Origin: Caenorhabditis remanei
Taxonomy: Eukaryota; Nematoda; Chromadorea; Rhabditida; Rhabditidae
Assembly: GCF_010183535.1 (NCBI RefSeq)
Contig: NC_071332.1
Location: 17,298,001-17,362,000, forward strand
Length of the DNA stretch: 64,000 nt
Direction: 5' to 3'
Part shown: one piece after another, positions 28,337 through 39,500 of the stretch
Numbering within the stretch: the stretch's first letter is position 1
How the letters are laid out: each line of letters opens with the position of its first letter
Notes under the pieces: generated by a model
What the model was told of the DNA's origin: nothing
Database searches by the model: none
The model's input: only the letters and a program-made list of their open reading frames with translations
Made by a program: the position numbers and the translations under genes

Positions 28337-31066
28337 ATGAACAAAAGTCAATTTCCAAACGAAAACATGAACTTCCATCCGTTTATATTCCTAGCTCTTC
28401 ATATTTTTTGGAGTTGCCGCGCGTGTGCTCCACCTAAGCCCATTGTGGCATGGAGCACAACTGGAACAAGATTTTCGACGTCCACGGCTACTACAGCGGT
28501 AAGATTGTATGGAAGTGCGCCCTATTGAGAACCAATATTCGTATTGGTTATAAGAAAAGCACACACTTAAGTACTAAGAAAATTTATGGCTATACTCTAT
28601 ACGCAAGAAAAAACAAAATCTAATCATTGGCCAAGTTTGCAGAATAGGTGGCATAATCACCTTTTCCAAAACTTTTTGATCCTGAGAACATGCTGTTTTC
28701 CAGACAACGATCAACTCTGGAACCTCACCGGAGTACTCAAAAATTTCGACCTTCTCACAAGGAAATCCTACGTCTTCAGAATACCCCTGGAGCTCAGCAC
28801 CAACAATGCCTTCTGCAGTCTCAGCCAGAAGCGTTGCAGTGGAAACTCTGACTACCGCTGAGTCAACTTCAGGATTTCCAGTTACAGCTGATGGGAACTC
28901 ACAACCAACGATATCTCCTGAAGACACAACCAGAAGCGTTCTAGAAGTGACACCGACGTCTAGATTCTCGCACTCGTCAAGGGCTTCCCTCACATCTACC
29001 GGAGCATCTGAAAGTTCAGGAACTCCAAGTAGACAAACCTCAGAGTCAACAGCATCATCCGTTGACACGTCGGGTGGTGGCTCCACAAAAAACCAAGAAA
29101 ACTTATCGACTACTTTAACTTCTGCGGTATCAGAGCAACCAACAACATCCCTACATGGAAATCCGACAACATCTGCCTTCCCTGTTACAGTTGAGCCGAA
29201 TCTAAGCTCGACATCTTCAGGGAGCTCACTATCAACATTGTATCCTAGAGACAAAACCACGACTTCCATTGCATCTATCACATCTATTGAAGATTCTGAA
29301 ACTCCAAGTGATCAAGCCTCGACAGGACCCACTTCCACAAGTTTTAGCTCATCTACTGACGACGATGACAATGTAATTACTACTGTATTTGCTAATCAGT
29401 CCCCACTGACACCTGAATCCACCCTAACTCCTGCCGTTGATACAGTAAGATCAAACCAGAAATACCATAGCCACTATTGTAGTTTCGAGATTATTTCAGA
29501 CCGTCTTAACTGAAGCATCCACAATTTCTGTAAGGCTCCCTACTAGTCCTAGCTCCGAATCTGTAACTCATCCTACTTACGTCTCAGAAAACAACAAACT
29601 ACCCCGTTTCAGATCACTTCATTCTCCGAGTCTGGAGAATCATCAACCACAATTGTGACTTCAAAACCCGCTGGCTCATTTTCGACATACACGAAAAACT
29701 CAACGCCAGACCCTCCTCTCACCACAGTAAACTACACGGTGAGAACGTTGTCTGGTTTCCAAATGTCATGGTTTCAAAGTGTACCGGTTTAGAAATGTCT
29801 AATCTCTCGGATTTCGAATTTCAACGTTTACCGGTTTCAAGAAGTCCAAGAAGTGCACAGTTTCAAATCTGTTCACTTCGGTGAAACGTTTCAGTTTTGA
29901 AATGTTCGAATTTCTCGGTTTCAAAATGTAGCAGTTTCGAAACGTCTCGGTTTTGAAACAACCTGTTTGTCTCGGTTTCAAACTGAACGGTTTCGAAACT
30001 TCGCGGTTTCGAAACGAATCAGAACGTCCTGATCGCGATTCGTGTCAGAATCAAAAACATCGGTTCTAGGACGTCTCGGTTTTCAGATCCCCCTCTCAAC
30101 CCTCCTCTCCTCAACTCCCATCCCACCGTCCACCTGCGACTGCCCCTCCCCCGACAAATCAATCGATACCGGCCTATGTAAGTCGTCACGATAAGGGCGG
30201 CGCTACCAATGCACCCACGCTCTATTGACAAGAATAGTACATTTTTTGCGTCACGGTGAACATTCGAATTTATATAGCCGGTGTAGTATGCACATAAGTT
30301 CGAATATTCAACGTGACGCAAAAAAAATGTACCGTTCTTGTAAATAGAGCGCAGGTGCAAAGATGGCCCTGGCCTCATCGTGCAAATTTCGTCTCTAAAA
30401 TTTTCAGCTTTCTTCAACAAACTGAAAACCACTCAACTCTCCACCCCCTGCACCTATCAGATTCTATGCGATCAGAACCGGACAGGCAACTATTTATCGG
30501 TTTTTGTACCGCCCGGTTTCTCACCGAATCCGGATAATATGCAGATGTTTGTAAGTGGAGCTATTCAAAGCTATATTAGCAGCCGACCCTTTTTACAACT
30601 GCGCTCCATCGCAAACGAGAGAGTATCGGCGAGAGACGCAGAGTATTTTTCTCGCGCCAACACAAATTTTCACATTTTTTGTTAATTGTTATGAAAAAAA
30701 TGCAAGAATTGGTCAAAAATGTGAAAATTTGGGTTGACGCGAGAACAAACTCTGCGTCTCTCGCTGATACTCTCTCGTTTGCGGTGGAGCGCAGTTGTAA
30801 AAAGGGTGGACCGTTGATAAGGAAAATGGAATTTGAAAAAAACTGAAAATTTTTGAATCAAATTTCAGCGATTCTACCCAGTATTCCACTCAACTTCTAT
30901 CGATTATTTCTCCCAATTCGGGATGATATGTATGGGTACCCAATGGTACGCGACCAGGATCCCGGGGATGGTGGACACGAGTCCAGGGGCTAGTCGTCCT
31001 ATGGTAAATGGGACCGCCTGGACTGGAAAATTCAGAATTCACGAGATGAAGTGTCAGGCATTTTGA
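28337..31066 (+). CDS. secreted Ser/Thr-rich mucin-like protein with Cys-containing C-terminal domain
   Basis: Exons 28337-28498, 28704-29444, 29500-29529, 29613-29738, 30087-30177, 30408-30550 and 30869-31066 keep one frame, about 496 aa. The N-terminus has a signal-like hydrophobic stretch (FIFLALHIFWSC), best placed if translation starts at the second ATG (28367). Residues about 45-350 are very rich in Ser and Thr with Pro, typical of O-glycosylated surface proteins. The last three exons encode a more structured domain of about 140 aa with Cys residues (STCDCPSPD; CTYQILCDQNRTG; GMICMGTQW; MKCQAF at the end) and aromatic blocks. I do not recognise this domain. It converges with the PPP1R21 gene, 139 bp between stops. 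AATAAA signals are at 31169 and 31177. Confidence 0.65.
29739..30086 (+). other. intron 4 of mucin-like gene, GGTTTCGAAACG-rich
   Basis: Irregular copies of a short unit around CGGTTTCGAAACGT/CGGTTTCAAAATGT fill this intron. The unit recurs elsewhere (near 31710, 47540 and 49500-49680). No exon seen. Confidence 0.6.
30211..30358. repeat. foldback repeat in intron 5 of mucin-like gene
   Basis: Arms 30211-30271 and 30297-30358 are imperfect reverse complements: GCGTCACGGTGAACATTCGAA against TTCGAATATTCAACGTGACGC (wording shortened), with outer ends GCACCCACGCTCTATT and AATAGAGCGCAGGTGC. MITE-like. Confidence 0.8.
30586..30806. repeat. MITE-like foldback in intron 6 of mucin-like gene
   Basis: About 220 bp with long inverted arms. 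Left end CCCTTTTTACAACTGCGCTC, right end its reverse complement GAGCGCAGTTGTAAAAAGGG; inner arms with GCGAGAGACGCAGAG and CTCTGCGTCTCTCGC. The terminal sequence is shared with the smaller elements at 31573-31680 and 33421-33530. Confidence 0.88.
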
Positions 31067-31168
31067 TACATAAAAGCGCCATTTACTGACCGTTTTTGAA
31101 TGTATGGGTACAAAGTATAAACTGGAAAAATCGGCAAAAAAATTAAATACAATTATCACAGACAATAG

Positions 31169-31182
31169 AATAAAAAAATAAA
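31169..31182 (+). terminator. polyadenylation signals of mucin-like gene
   Basis: Two AATAAA hexamers (31169-31174 and 31177-31182) about 105 bases after the stop codon and just before the stop codon of the convergent gene. The two transcripts may overlap at their 3' ends. Confidence 0.6.
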
Positions 31183-31205
31183 TTATGATGATGCAATGAT
31201 GATAT

Positions 31206-34200
31206 TCAGGACTTGTTGAAGAACGATTTCAGCTGAAAAAAAAAACACATAAATTGTCGATTTACGGGCGTAAATCCACTCACACTTCCACGACTCTTGT
31301 TCGATTCCTTCTCTTTTTCTCTCTCTTTCACAAGTGTTGCGAGATGTTCCGACAGGTCGCCGAGCTGTGATTCGTAGCCTTTTCGTACACTTTCCAGCTC
31401 ATCTTTCAGCCGATTATTGTGTTTTGTGACCGAGTCGAGCTCGGCGAGCACGCGTTTCAGGTGCTCTTCGGAGGCAAGCTCGTGGCGGAGCAGCAGGTCG
31501 AACTGAAAAAAAAACGAACATTTTGAAATCGGGACACTTTAAAACTGGATATTTTCGATTTTCATCTTGTAGCTCGACACAGTTCTCCCAACTGCGCTCC
31601 ACCGAAATCCCCTTGAAGTCTCTCAATTTTGCACACAATTTTCTTCAGTTTCGGTAGAGCGCGGTTGTAAGAAGCGTGCCGTTATAATAGTTTGTTCCAA
31701 AATGTCCAGTTTTGTTATGATCGGTTTCGAAACGTCCCGGATTCGATTCGTTCAAAAACGCGTCAAAGGAACGCCAGACACTCCCGGAATCGTTTTTTCG
31801 GAGAGGATTAAGTTTTCCAGTAATTAGAAAAAAAAGGCGATTTTTTGATGGAAAACGCGTTAAAGGTGCACCAGTTTGGTGGAGTTTTGAGCGGAAAAAT
31901 CGGAAAATGAGCCAATTAATCGTGATTTTTTCAAGAAAAAGGGCTCCAGATGACACTTTTTATCCACAAATTTGACAGTTTTGACGATTTTCAAAAAACC
32001 TCAAAGTTGTCTGGTGCGCCTCTGACGCTTTTTTTGTGAAACATAACAGAGAATTGTCAAAATGTGATATTTTTCGCTTTTTTTATCGTAAAAAACGCGT
32101 CAAAGGCGCGCCAGAACACCTCTGGGGCGCGTTTGACGCGTTTCTAGTTGTCCCGGAGCCTGGAAAAGATCTCAAAAACAACAAATTTCAGACAATTTTC
32201 TCCATAAATCCGGAATTCACTCCGAGAGATTCTGAAACTGTTTTGGGGACTTTCAGACACGCTGAGAACTTATTTTCGCTTAAAAACTATCAAATCTTCT
32301 AAATTTTTCTCAAAAATTTCACCTCAATCTGATAGAATCTCAACGCCTTCTCCGCTTTCTGCACCCTCTGAATCCACTCATCTCGTCTCTCCATTCCAAT
32401 CGACCATATCTGATCGATATCCGTCGATTTCTCGGTTCCAGCGCTAGCGATTTCAAGCTTTCGTTTGACGAGAGAGTTGTCGACGAACAGTTTGTCACGC
32501 TCTTTTTGGAGCTCCTCGTTGCGGGTGGCAAGGAGGCGGAGCTCGGTGTGGAGGTGGTCTGAAGGGGGCGGGGCTTCAGATGGAGCCACTGACGTCTTCT
32601 GAATCTTGGGAGGTTCTGGAGGCTCCGGAGCTCCGGTGGGAGGCTCCGGTGTCTCCGAGGCGTCCTTGAAGTCGTCCTCATCTTCATCGTCAAAGGGATT
32701 CTGGGGCTCCAAAATTTCTGGAGCACGCTCCGCCTCCTCCCTCTCCTTCTGCTCCTTGACGCCCCTCTCCTTCTCCATCATCGTCACCCGTCTCCCCCGC
32801 GCCGCGAGCTTCGACGTCTCCTGCGACGCCATTTGGAGCGCCTCTTCAAGCGCCGCCCCCACACACCGCATACGACGAGTCGTCGTTGGGAGCCGCGCCT
32901 CGAATATCCAGCGCTTCTGGAAGCAATCGAGAAGGGCGCTGGTGATTTGATCGAGAGAATCTAGGGAGGAGAGAAGGAGCTCAGATTCAGAAGACCCTAA
33001 CGATACAGTAACCCGTTCGAAGACGTCAAAAAGTTCCAGAATCAAAGCCATCCACTGATTATTCAACTTGCTCAACGGAGCCGAGCACCACGTCACTCGA
33101 TTCTCCTCTTCTGTCATTTGTCGTACCAAATCTCTCAACATTTGATTACAATGTTGAGATATCAGCCGGCATTTTGATGTGATTTCAGGGAGTTGCTCAG
33201 CGGGTTCGAAGACGGAATTCGAGATGATTGAATCCAGAATTTCGACGAGATTCGAGAAGAGACGGGCGGTTTGTGCGTATTCGGAGGAGAGCTTCTCGAC
33301 GTGAGTGGGAAGACGTTCGAGTTTCGAATCGAACGGATAGATCTCGCAGCGTTGTTGTAGGAGGGTGAACACGTTGGTTAGCGCTGGAATTGGAAGGATT
33401 AGGTATTAGCTGGGCACGCTTCTTACAACCGCGCTCTACCGAAACCGAAGAAAATAGTGTGCGAAATTGGGAGACTCAGAGAAAAATAGACATTTTTCAA
33501 CGGCATTTCGGTGGAGCGCAGTTGTAAGAACTGTGTCGAGGTAATTCGTTAAAAATTGTTATATATGTCTGTGTGTCCAGATGTCCGTATTTTATTTATC
33601 TGTCTGTCCGTCAGTCAAGATCAGAGCTGTGTGGAAAAATTTTGAAAATCTGAACATGTTTGAAATTTTTTTCGATGAAAGCGCGTCAAAAGTGCACCAG
33701 ATTGATATCGTTTTGAAAAAAGCCAATTTTTGTGATATTTTTGCGGAAAACGCGTCGAAAGTGCCCCAGATGCCTTTTTTTTTCGAAAATCTGAAAATTT
33801 CGACGATTTTTGAGCTACAGAATCCTAATGTGGTCTGGGGCGCCTCTGACGGGTTAAAAAAAAAACAAATTTTCTGATGGTTAAAACAGAAAATTAAGTT
33901 TTTCCAAAAAAAAAAACCATTTTTAGGGCCAAAAATTGAAATCTGAGGGCTGAAATGCGTCAAAGGCGCGCCATATTTCAAAAAAAAAACACCGCTGGGG
34001 CGCGTTTCTAGTTGAATTTTTCAGATTTTAAGTCAAATGCGTCGCAGGCGCGCCATATTTGCTGGAAAACTTATCTGGCGCGCCTTTGACGTGTTTTTCA
34101 CGATCTAAAAGTGGAAAAAAAAATCACTTTTTGAAGTGAAAATCGACTATGTTTTTTTTTTGTGAAAAATAGCAGAAAAACTCAAAAAACGAAAAATATC

Positions 34201-36255
34201 CATTTTTACTTCAAAAATTGTCAAAAAGTGGCATTTTTACTTTTTTATATCGTGAATAACGCGTCAAAGGCGCGCCAGGTGTGAAAGAACACTACTGGGG
34301 CGCGTTTGACGCGTTTTTTTGTGAAAAATAGCAGAAAAATCAGTTTTTACGGAAAAATATCGATTTTCACTTCAAAAATTGTCAGAAATCTGATATTTTT
34401 CGCGTTTTTATAGTAAAAAACGCGTCAAAGGCGCGCCAGGTGTGAAAGAACACCACTGGGGGCGCGTTTGACGCGTTTCTAGTTGAACAATTTGAAAAAA
34501 AAACTCAGAATATGTCTATCTGTCTGTCTGTCTGTCTGTCCAGATGTCTACCTACCTGAAAAGCTTCCCCTCGTCGCCTCAGCCACCATAATTCTGGCCT
34601 CTTCGTGTGACTCTGGTGGCTCGGGGCTCCCAATCACCATCTCCTTTTCTTCCTCTTCTTTTTCATGATTCCTCTGAATCTCTTTTTGCTCCTGAATCTC
34701 CTGAATCTCCTCCTGCCTACTCGCTTTCGTCGTTTTCATCCTCATCCTCTTCACGTCATCCTGCAGAATTCGCATCTCTTTCGCCAGTTTCTCCGACATT
34801 TCAGCCATTTCTATCTCGTGTTGCCTTTCGGATTCATCCAGTTTGCTCACTAAACGCTCATTTTCCGCCAGCTTCTGACGCAATTCGTGCTCCAGAAGCT
34901 CAATTCGACCGCCGGAATCTTGAGGGGGCGGAGCCTTTTTTCGTTGAGAAGACGTCGAGGAGATGGGCGGTTCGAATTGAAAGTTTTCGACGCGACGAGC
35001 GAGTTGATCGTTTCGAAATGTGAGAGACTCGTTTTCGGCTTGAAGACGTCGGATGACGGCTTCTTTCGATTTCAGTTCTTCCTGAAAATTTGAAAAATTT
35101 CTGTGATTTTTTCCTAGAAAAACGCGTCGAAAGCGCCCCAGATCACATTTTTATTCGAAAATTTGGAAAATTTTAACGATTTTTGAAAAATCTTTAAAAG
35201 TACTGGGGCGCCTCTGACGCGTTTTTTTGTGAAAAATAACAGAAAAATCAGTTTTTTACGGAAAAAAACCATTTTCAGAGCCCGAAAACTGCAAGATTGA
35301 ATTCCGGAGACTGAAATGCGTCAAAGGCGCGCCAGATATGAAAAGAACACCACTGGGGTGCGTTCGACGCGTTTCCAAATGACATTTTTGTTAGAATAAC
35401 TGGAAAATTTTAACGATTTTTAAGCTACAACGCCAAAGAATCTTAAAGTCGTCTGGGGCCTCATTGACGCGTTTTTTTGTGAAAAATTACTGAAAATGAA
35501 GTTTTTACCGAAAAAATCCAATTTTACATCAAAAATTGTCAACAAGTGGCATGTTTCCCTTTATAAAGTGAAAAACGCGTCAAAGGCGCACCAGATCCAC
35601 AAAAATTGAAAATGCACCGATTTTTGTCTGAAAAATCTGAAATTTTTTCAAATTCTTTAACTAGAAACGCGTCAAACGCACCCCAGAGGTGTTTTTTTTT
35701 CAAATCTGGCGCGCCTTTGACGCATTCGAACTCTGAAAATGGTCTTTCGGTTAAAAAAACCGAATTTTTCTGTTATTTTTCACAAAAAACGCGTCAGAGG
35801 CGTCCCAGCCCATTTTTAAGATTCTGTAGCTCGAAAATCGTCAAAATTTTCGAACAAAAATGTCATCTGGGGCGCTTTCGACGCGTTTGTTCTGAAAAAA
35901 TCACAAAAAATTGACTTATTTTCCGATGTTTCAGCTCAAAACTCTACCAATCTGGTGCGCCTTTGACGCGTTTTTGAATGAGAAAATTGGTCAATTTTCG
36001 GCGTGTCTGGTGTGCCTTGAGAGCATGTTTGAATAAGAAAACTGGTGTTTTTCACATATAAACTTGGCTGGCGCATCTCTGGCGCGTTTTTCTCTCCTCG
36101 AAAACTCTTACCGCCAACTTATCGCCCCGCCCCCTCTCCTCGAGCACTCCCTCTCGGAGCACTTTCGCCTGAGCCCTGAGCTTCGTGTACTCCTGTGCCA
36201 GTCGTTGATATCGGACATTGGCATCGGAGCTCAGTGACACCGAAGACACTGACAT
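31206..36255 (-). CDS. PPP1R21: PPP1R21 (KLRAQ motif protein) orthologue
   Basis: Exons 36112-36255, 34556-35081, 32323-33383, 31284-31502 and 31206-31232 keep one frame, about 658 aa. Exon 1 has the hallmark KLRAQ block (RYQRLAQEYTKLRAQAKVL). Exon 2 continues the coiled coil (IRRLQAENESLTFRNDQLAR) and charged Glu/Arg-rich helices. Exon 3 has a helical central region and an acidic-Pro linker (NPFDDEDEDDF, PPTGAPEPPEPP). Exon 4 ends in the conserved coiled coil KGYESQLGDLSEHLATL. In vertebrates PPP1R21 acts in endosomal sorting and is a subunit of the Rab5-binding FERRY complex, which links mRNAs to early endosomes; conservation of that role in worms is inference. Introns carry MITEs and many CGCGTCAAAGGCGCGCC repeats. 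Human PPP1R21 is about 780 aa, so this copy is shorter. Confidence 0.9.
31503..32322 (-). other. intron 4 of PPP1R21 gene
   Basis: 820-nt intron with a MITE-like palindrome (31573-31680) and several copies, both orientations, of the CGCGTCAAAGGCGCGCC repeat (from about 31850; for example 32092-32142). No exon seen. Confidence 0.6.
31573..31680. repeat. MITE-like palindromic element (copy 2)
   Basis: Left arm CTCGACACAGTTCTCCCAACTGCGCTCCACCGAAAT (given in part), right arm TTTCGGTAGAGCGCGGTTGT then AAGAAGCGTGCC. Same family as 33421-33530. Confidence 0.8.
33384..34555 (-). other. intron 2 of PPP1R21 gene
   Basis: 1,172-nt intron packed with the CGCGTCAAAGGCGCGCC repeat family, a MITE-like palindrome near its 5' end in window order and a CTGT/TCTG-type microsatellite (about 34512-34542). 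No exon seen. Confidence 0.6.
33421..33530. repeat. MITE-like palindromic element (copy 3)
   Basis: Arms 33421-33446 (TCTTACAACCGCGCTCTACC then GAAA) and 33505-33530 (TTTCGGTGGAGCGCAGTTGT then AAGA) are near-perfect reverse complements. Confidence 0.85.
35082..36111 (-). other. intron 1 of PPP1R21 gene
   Basis: 1,030-nt intron made mainly of the CGCGTCAAAGGCGCGCC family in both orientations with AT-rich spacers. No exon seen. Confidence 0.6.
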
Positions 36256-36576
36256 ATATATCTGGTTATAACCTGGAAATTTGGCTGAAAAAAAATGGAA
36301 AAAAAGGGAGAAAAATAAATGAAAACTGATCGGAACAGATGATTTTTAATCGATTTTTGGTGGGGAAAATCTCAAAAAATTCATGAATTTTTCAAGGAAA
36401 TATAAAAACCAGTTGATGCTAAAATTGAGAGAGAGAGACCATAGTAGAGGATTCAAAAAATCAAAAAATCAATAAGTTAGGGTTAGAATTGGAGATAAAA
36501 TCGAGGAAAAGTGGAATTTTTTGGGTAAAATTTTAATTTTTACAGAATAAGGGTAATTATGCATCGAATTATTCAA
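36256..36576 (-). promoter_or_regulatory. intercistronic region between phf-10 and PPP1R21
   Basis: About 320 bp between the phf-10 stop and the PPP1R21 start codon, both on the minus strand. Just before the PPP1R21 ATG stand good 3' splice sites with nothing upstream to pair with (CCATTTTTTTTCAG/CC near 36286, and AATTTCCAG/G near 36274). That is the picture of a trans-splice site. The spacing is longer than the usual ~100 bp of C. elegans operons, so SL2 addition is possible but not shown. Confidence 0.45.
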
Positions 36577-39500
36577 TTATCGTCTCGCTCCGATTGCCGT
36601 CGACGCTCGTCTCGATTGATTTCTGTTGGTTTCCGAGCAGTACGTGTCACAGATCCATGTGCCACGTGGAAGAGATTTGAGTCCGACGCAGAACGTATGG
36701 AAGCCGCGGTCACATTTGTCACAGAACACTATTTCGTTCTGAAAATTTGGGATATTTTTGAGTGAAAAAAAGGTTTTTTACAGAAAATTCCAATTTTTTC
36801 ACGAAAATTTGCTTTTTTTTGAATAAAATTCAAAAGACAAAAAAGTGAAATTTTCGATCAGAGCTGTGCGGAATTCCTTCTTCCTTCTTCCGACTTCCTT
36901 CTTTGAAAATTCTACTTCCGCACAGCTCTGTTTTCGATGTTTTAAAATGAATTTGGCAATATCGGAAACGCGTCAAACGCGCCCCAGCGGTGTTTTTCGC
37001 GACTGGCGCGCATTTGACGCATTTCAGCTTTCAGATATCAGTTTTACCATTTACTGGCCTCGAAAATGGTGTTTCGGTTACAAAAACTGAATTTTCCTGC
37101 TATTTTTCCCAAAAAACGCGTCAGAGGCGCCCCAGGGCACTTTTAGGATTCTATAGCTCAAAAATCGTCGAAATGTTCAAATTTTCGAATAAAAATATCA
37201 TCCGGGGCGCTTTCGACGTGTTTTTCATAGAAAAATCACAGAAATTGACTCAAAAATGCGATTTTTTGCTAAATTCGACTGGAAATTCTGAAACTGAAAA
37301 CTTCGAAGTTTCGAAATGAATTTCTCAATTTCGAAAACGCGTCAAACGCGCCCCAGCTTGAAAATTGTTCTGAAAAAAAAATGTAATAAATCACCGATTT
37401 ACATCTCAAAACCTAAATTTTTCCAACTTTTTATCAAAAAACACCGCGTCAAAGGCGCCCCAGACAAGTTTATGTGGATCTGGCGCACCTTCGACGCGTT
37501 TTACACTGGAAAAGAGCGAATTTTTCATATTTTCTCACATGAAACCAGTGAAATCCCTAGATTTCTAGTCGAAAATCGGATTTTTAAACAATCCAGAAAA
37601 AGCGTCAAAGGCGCGCCAGACTGGTAGAGTTTTCAGCTGAAAAATCGGATAATATGCCAATTTTTGTGATTTTTCTAGGAAAAACGCGTCGAAAGTGCCC
37701 CAGATGTCATCATTTTCGTTCGAAAATCTGAAAATTTTGAAGATTTCCAAGCTGCAACGCCAAAGACACGCTTTTCAGACTATCGAGAAAACAACGCGTC
37801 AAAGCCGCGCCAGAACTTGATTTTTTTTTCATTTTTCTTCGATTTTGTAGCTTGTTTCCAGCTTTTTCTAGAATTTTCAGTCCATTTGTCTATCCAGATG
37901 TCTGGTCTCACCTCCTTCTCCGGTTTATTACAAATCGAACAGACTCGACAATCGACACAACTCCATTCATACGTTCTGACGAGCGCCGCCATTCGATCGG
38001 GCATTTCGATGCAACGTGGATGGTAGACGATTTGGCACACGGAGCAACTGCAAATGAGTGATTTTTTTGAGGTTTAGGGTTGATTTACGGCGTAAATCCA
38101 CACCTAGAACTCGGATTTTGGATTGGAGGTGTTTTTGGCAATAAAAAAGTAAAATCTCGAAAAATTGAGATTTTGTTGTCAAAAAGGCTACGAAATTGAC
38201 AAAATTGAAATTAATCGATAAAAATGTTTTGTTTTCAAAATTCCGACAAAAATGAGTAATTAACAAGATTTTACTGCATTTTCAGCTATTTTTGTTCATG
38301 TTTTCAACCCAAAAAGTTGATTATTAGATCAGAAACGTTAAAAATCGCATTTTGGTCTGAAAATGCCAAAAAAATTGGTGAAAAGACGTTTTTCAATGCA
38401 TTTTTTCGAAATTTCAGCAAAAATGAATTAATAGCAAGATTTCCTTGCATTTTCAGCGATTTTTGCACATGTTTTCAATTCAAAAATTTGGTTTTTGTTC
38501 TGAAACGGTAAAAATCGCATTTTGGTCAGAAAAATGAAAAAAAAAGTCGTTTTTCGACCGATTTCCAGATCTGAAACGGTAGAAATCACGTTTTAATCAG
38601 AAAAATGCTTTAAAAATTGATAAAATGACGTTTTTCGATCGATTTTTGCGAAAATTCGAGCCTAGAATTTCACAAAAACCAGAATTTTTCAAATTCTCAA
38701 CTCAATTACATTGGAAAATCTGAAACTTTGAGATTTCAGAGGGTTTCAGTAGCCTAGAAACTAAGATTTCTGACAACAAACCCTTTTTGGGCAGTTTTTT
38801 TTTTAAATTTTGACTGATTTTTGCTCATTTTCAGCGAATTTTCAGCACTTTCACAAAACCTACCATATCATATCTCCACCGGTCTTCTCACACGAATCAC
38901 ACTGTCGATTCGGGTCCAACGGTGGCGGGACATAGCCGGCCGGCTCTTGGATTTCCTGGGAAGAAAAAAAAAGTGAAAATTTTGAAAATAAAAAATCATT
39001 TTTAATTTATTTTTAAAAACAAAGGGAGTCTCTTTATTAGGGGGTTAGAAGGGCACACAATACACAGTTTTTACATCACAATATATATTTTTTGGGTTAA
39101 TAAGCGTCACGAATCCAGTGTGTTAGAAGGGTGGATAATTCTCCTCGTCGGTCGTATAGTACTCCTAAAATCGGCGAAAAACCAAATAAAAAGGGGAAAA
39201 CAGAGGAGATGGTGAGGGTGCAAAACTACAGTGACTTCATGCATTTTCCAACTGAAAAATCTGAAATTTTCTGTGCTGAAATTACCTGTTTAATCTGCAT
39301 AATGTGCGTCGACACAGCAGCCTCTCTCGCGCGCATCGCCTCCTCTCTCTGCTGACGACTCAAATCGACTTCAGCGATCGTCAGAGGCGGTGGAGAGGCG
39401 TCACGTTGCGGAGGATACAGATGATCCGTGTTCATGACGGTGCCGAGTGGAAGACGATTCAATTCATCCGGTGTGAATTTCTTGTAATAATTCTGGAATT

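Noticed and set aside
28574..29281. 235-codon minus-strand ORF opposite the mucin-like gene
   Set aside because: Reverse complement of a Ser/Thr-rich exon often stays open. The plus-strand exon chain has consistent phases, a signal-like start and a structured end; the minus frame has none.
32606..32950. 114-codon plus-strand ORF opposite PPP1R21 exon 3
   Set aside because: It is the antisense shadow of the acidic/Pro-rich coding exon; Ser-rich by complementarity, no splice signals or known domain.
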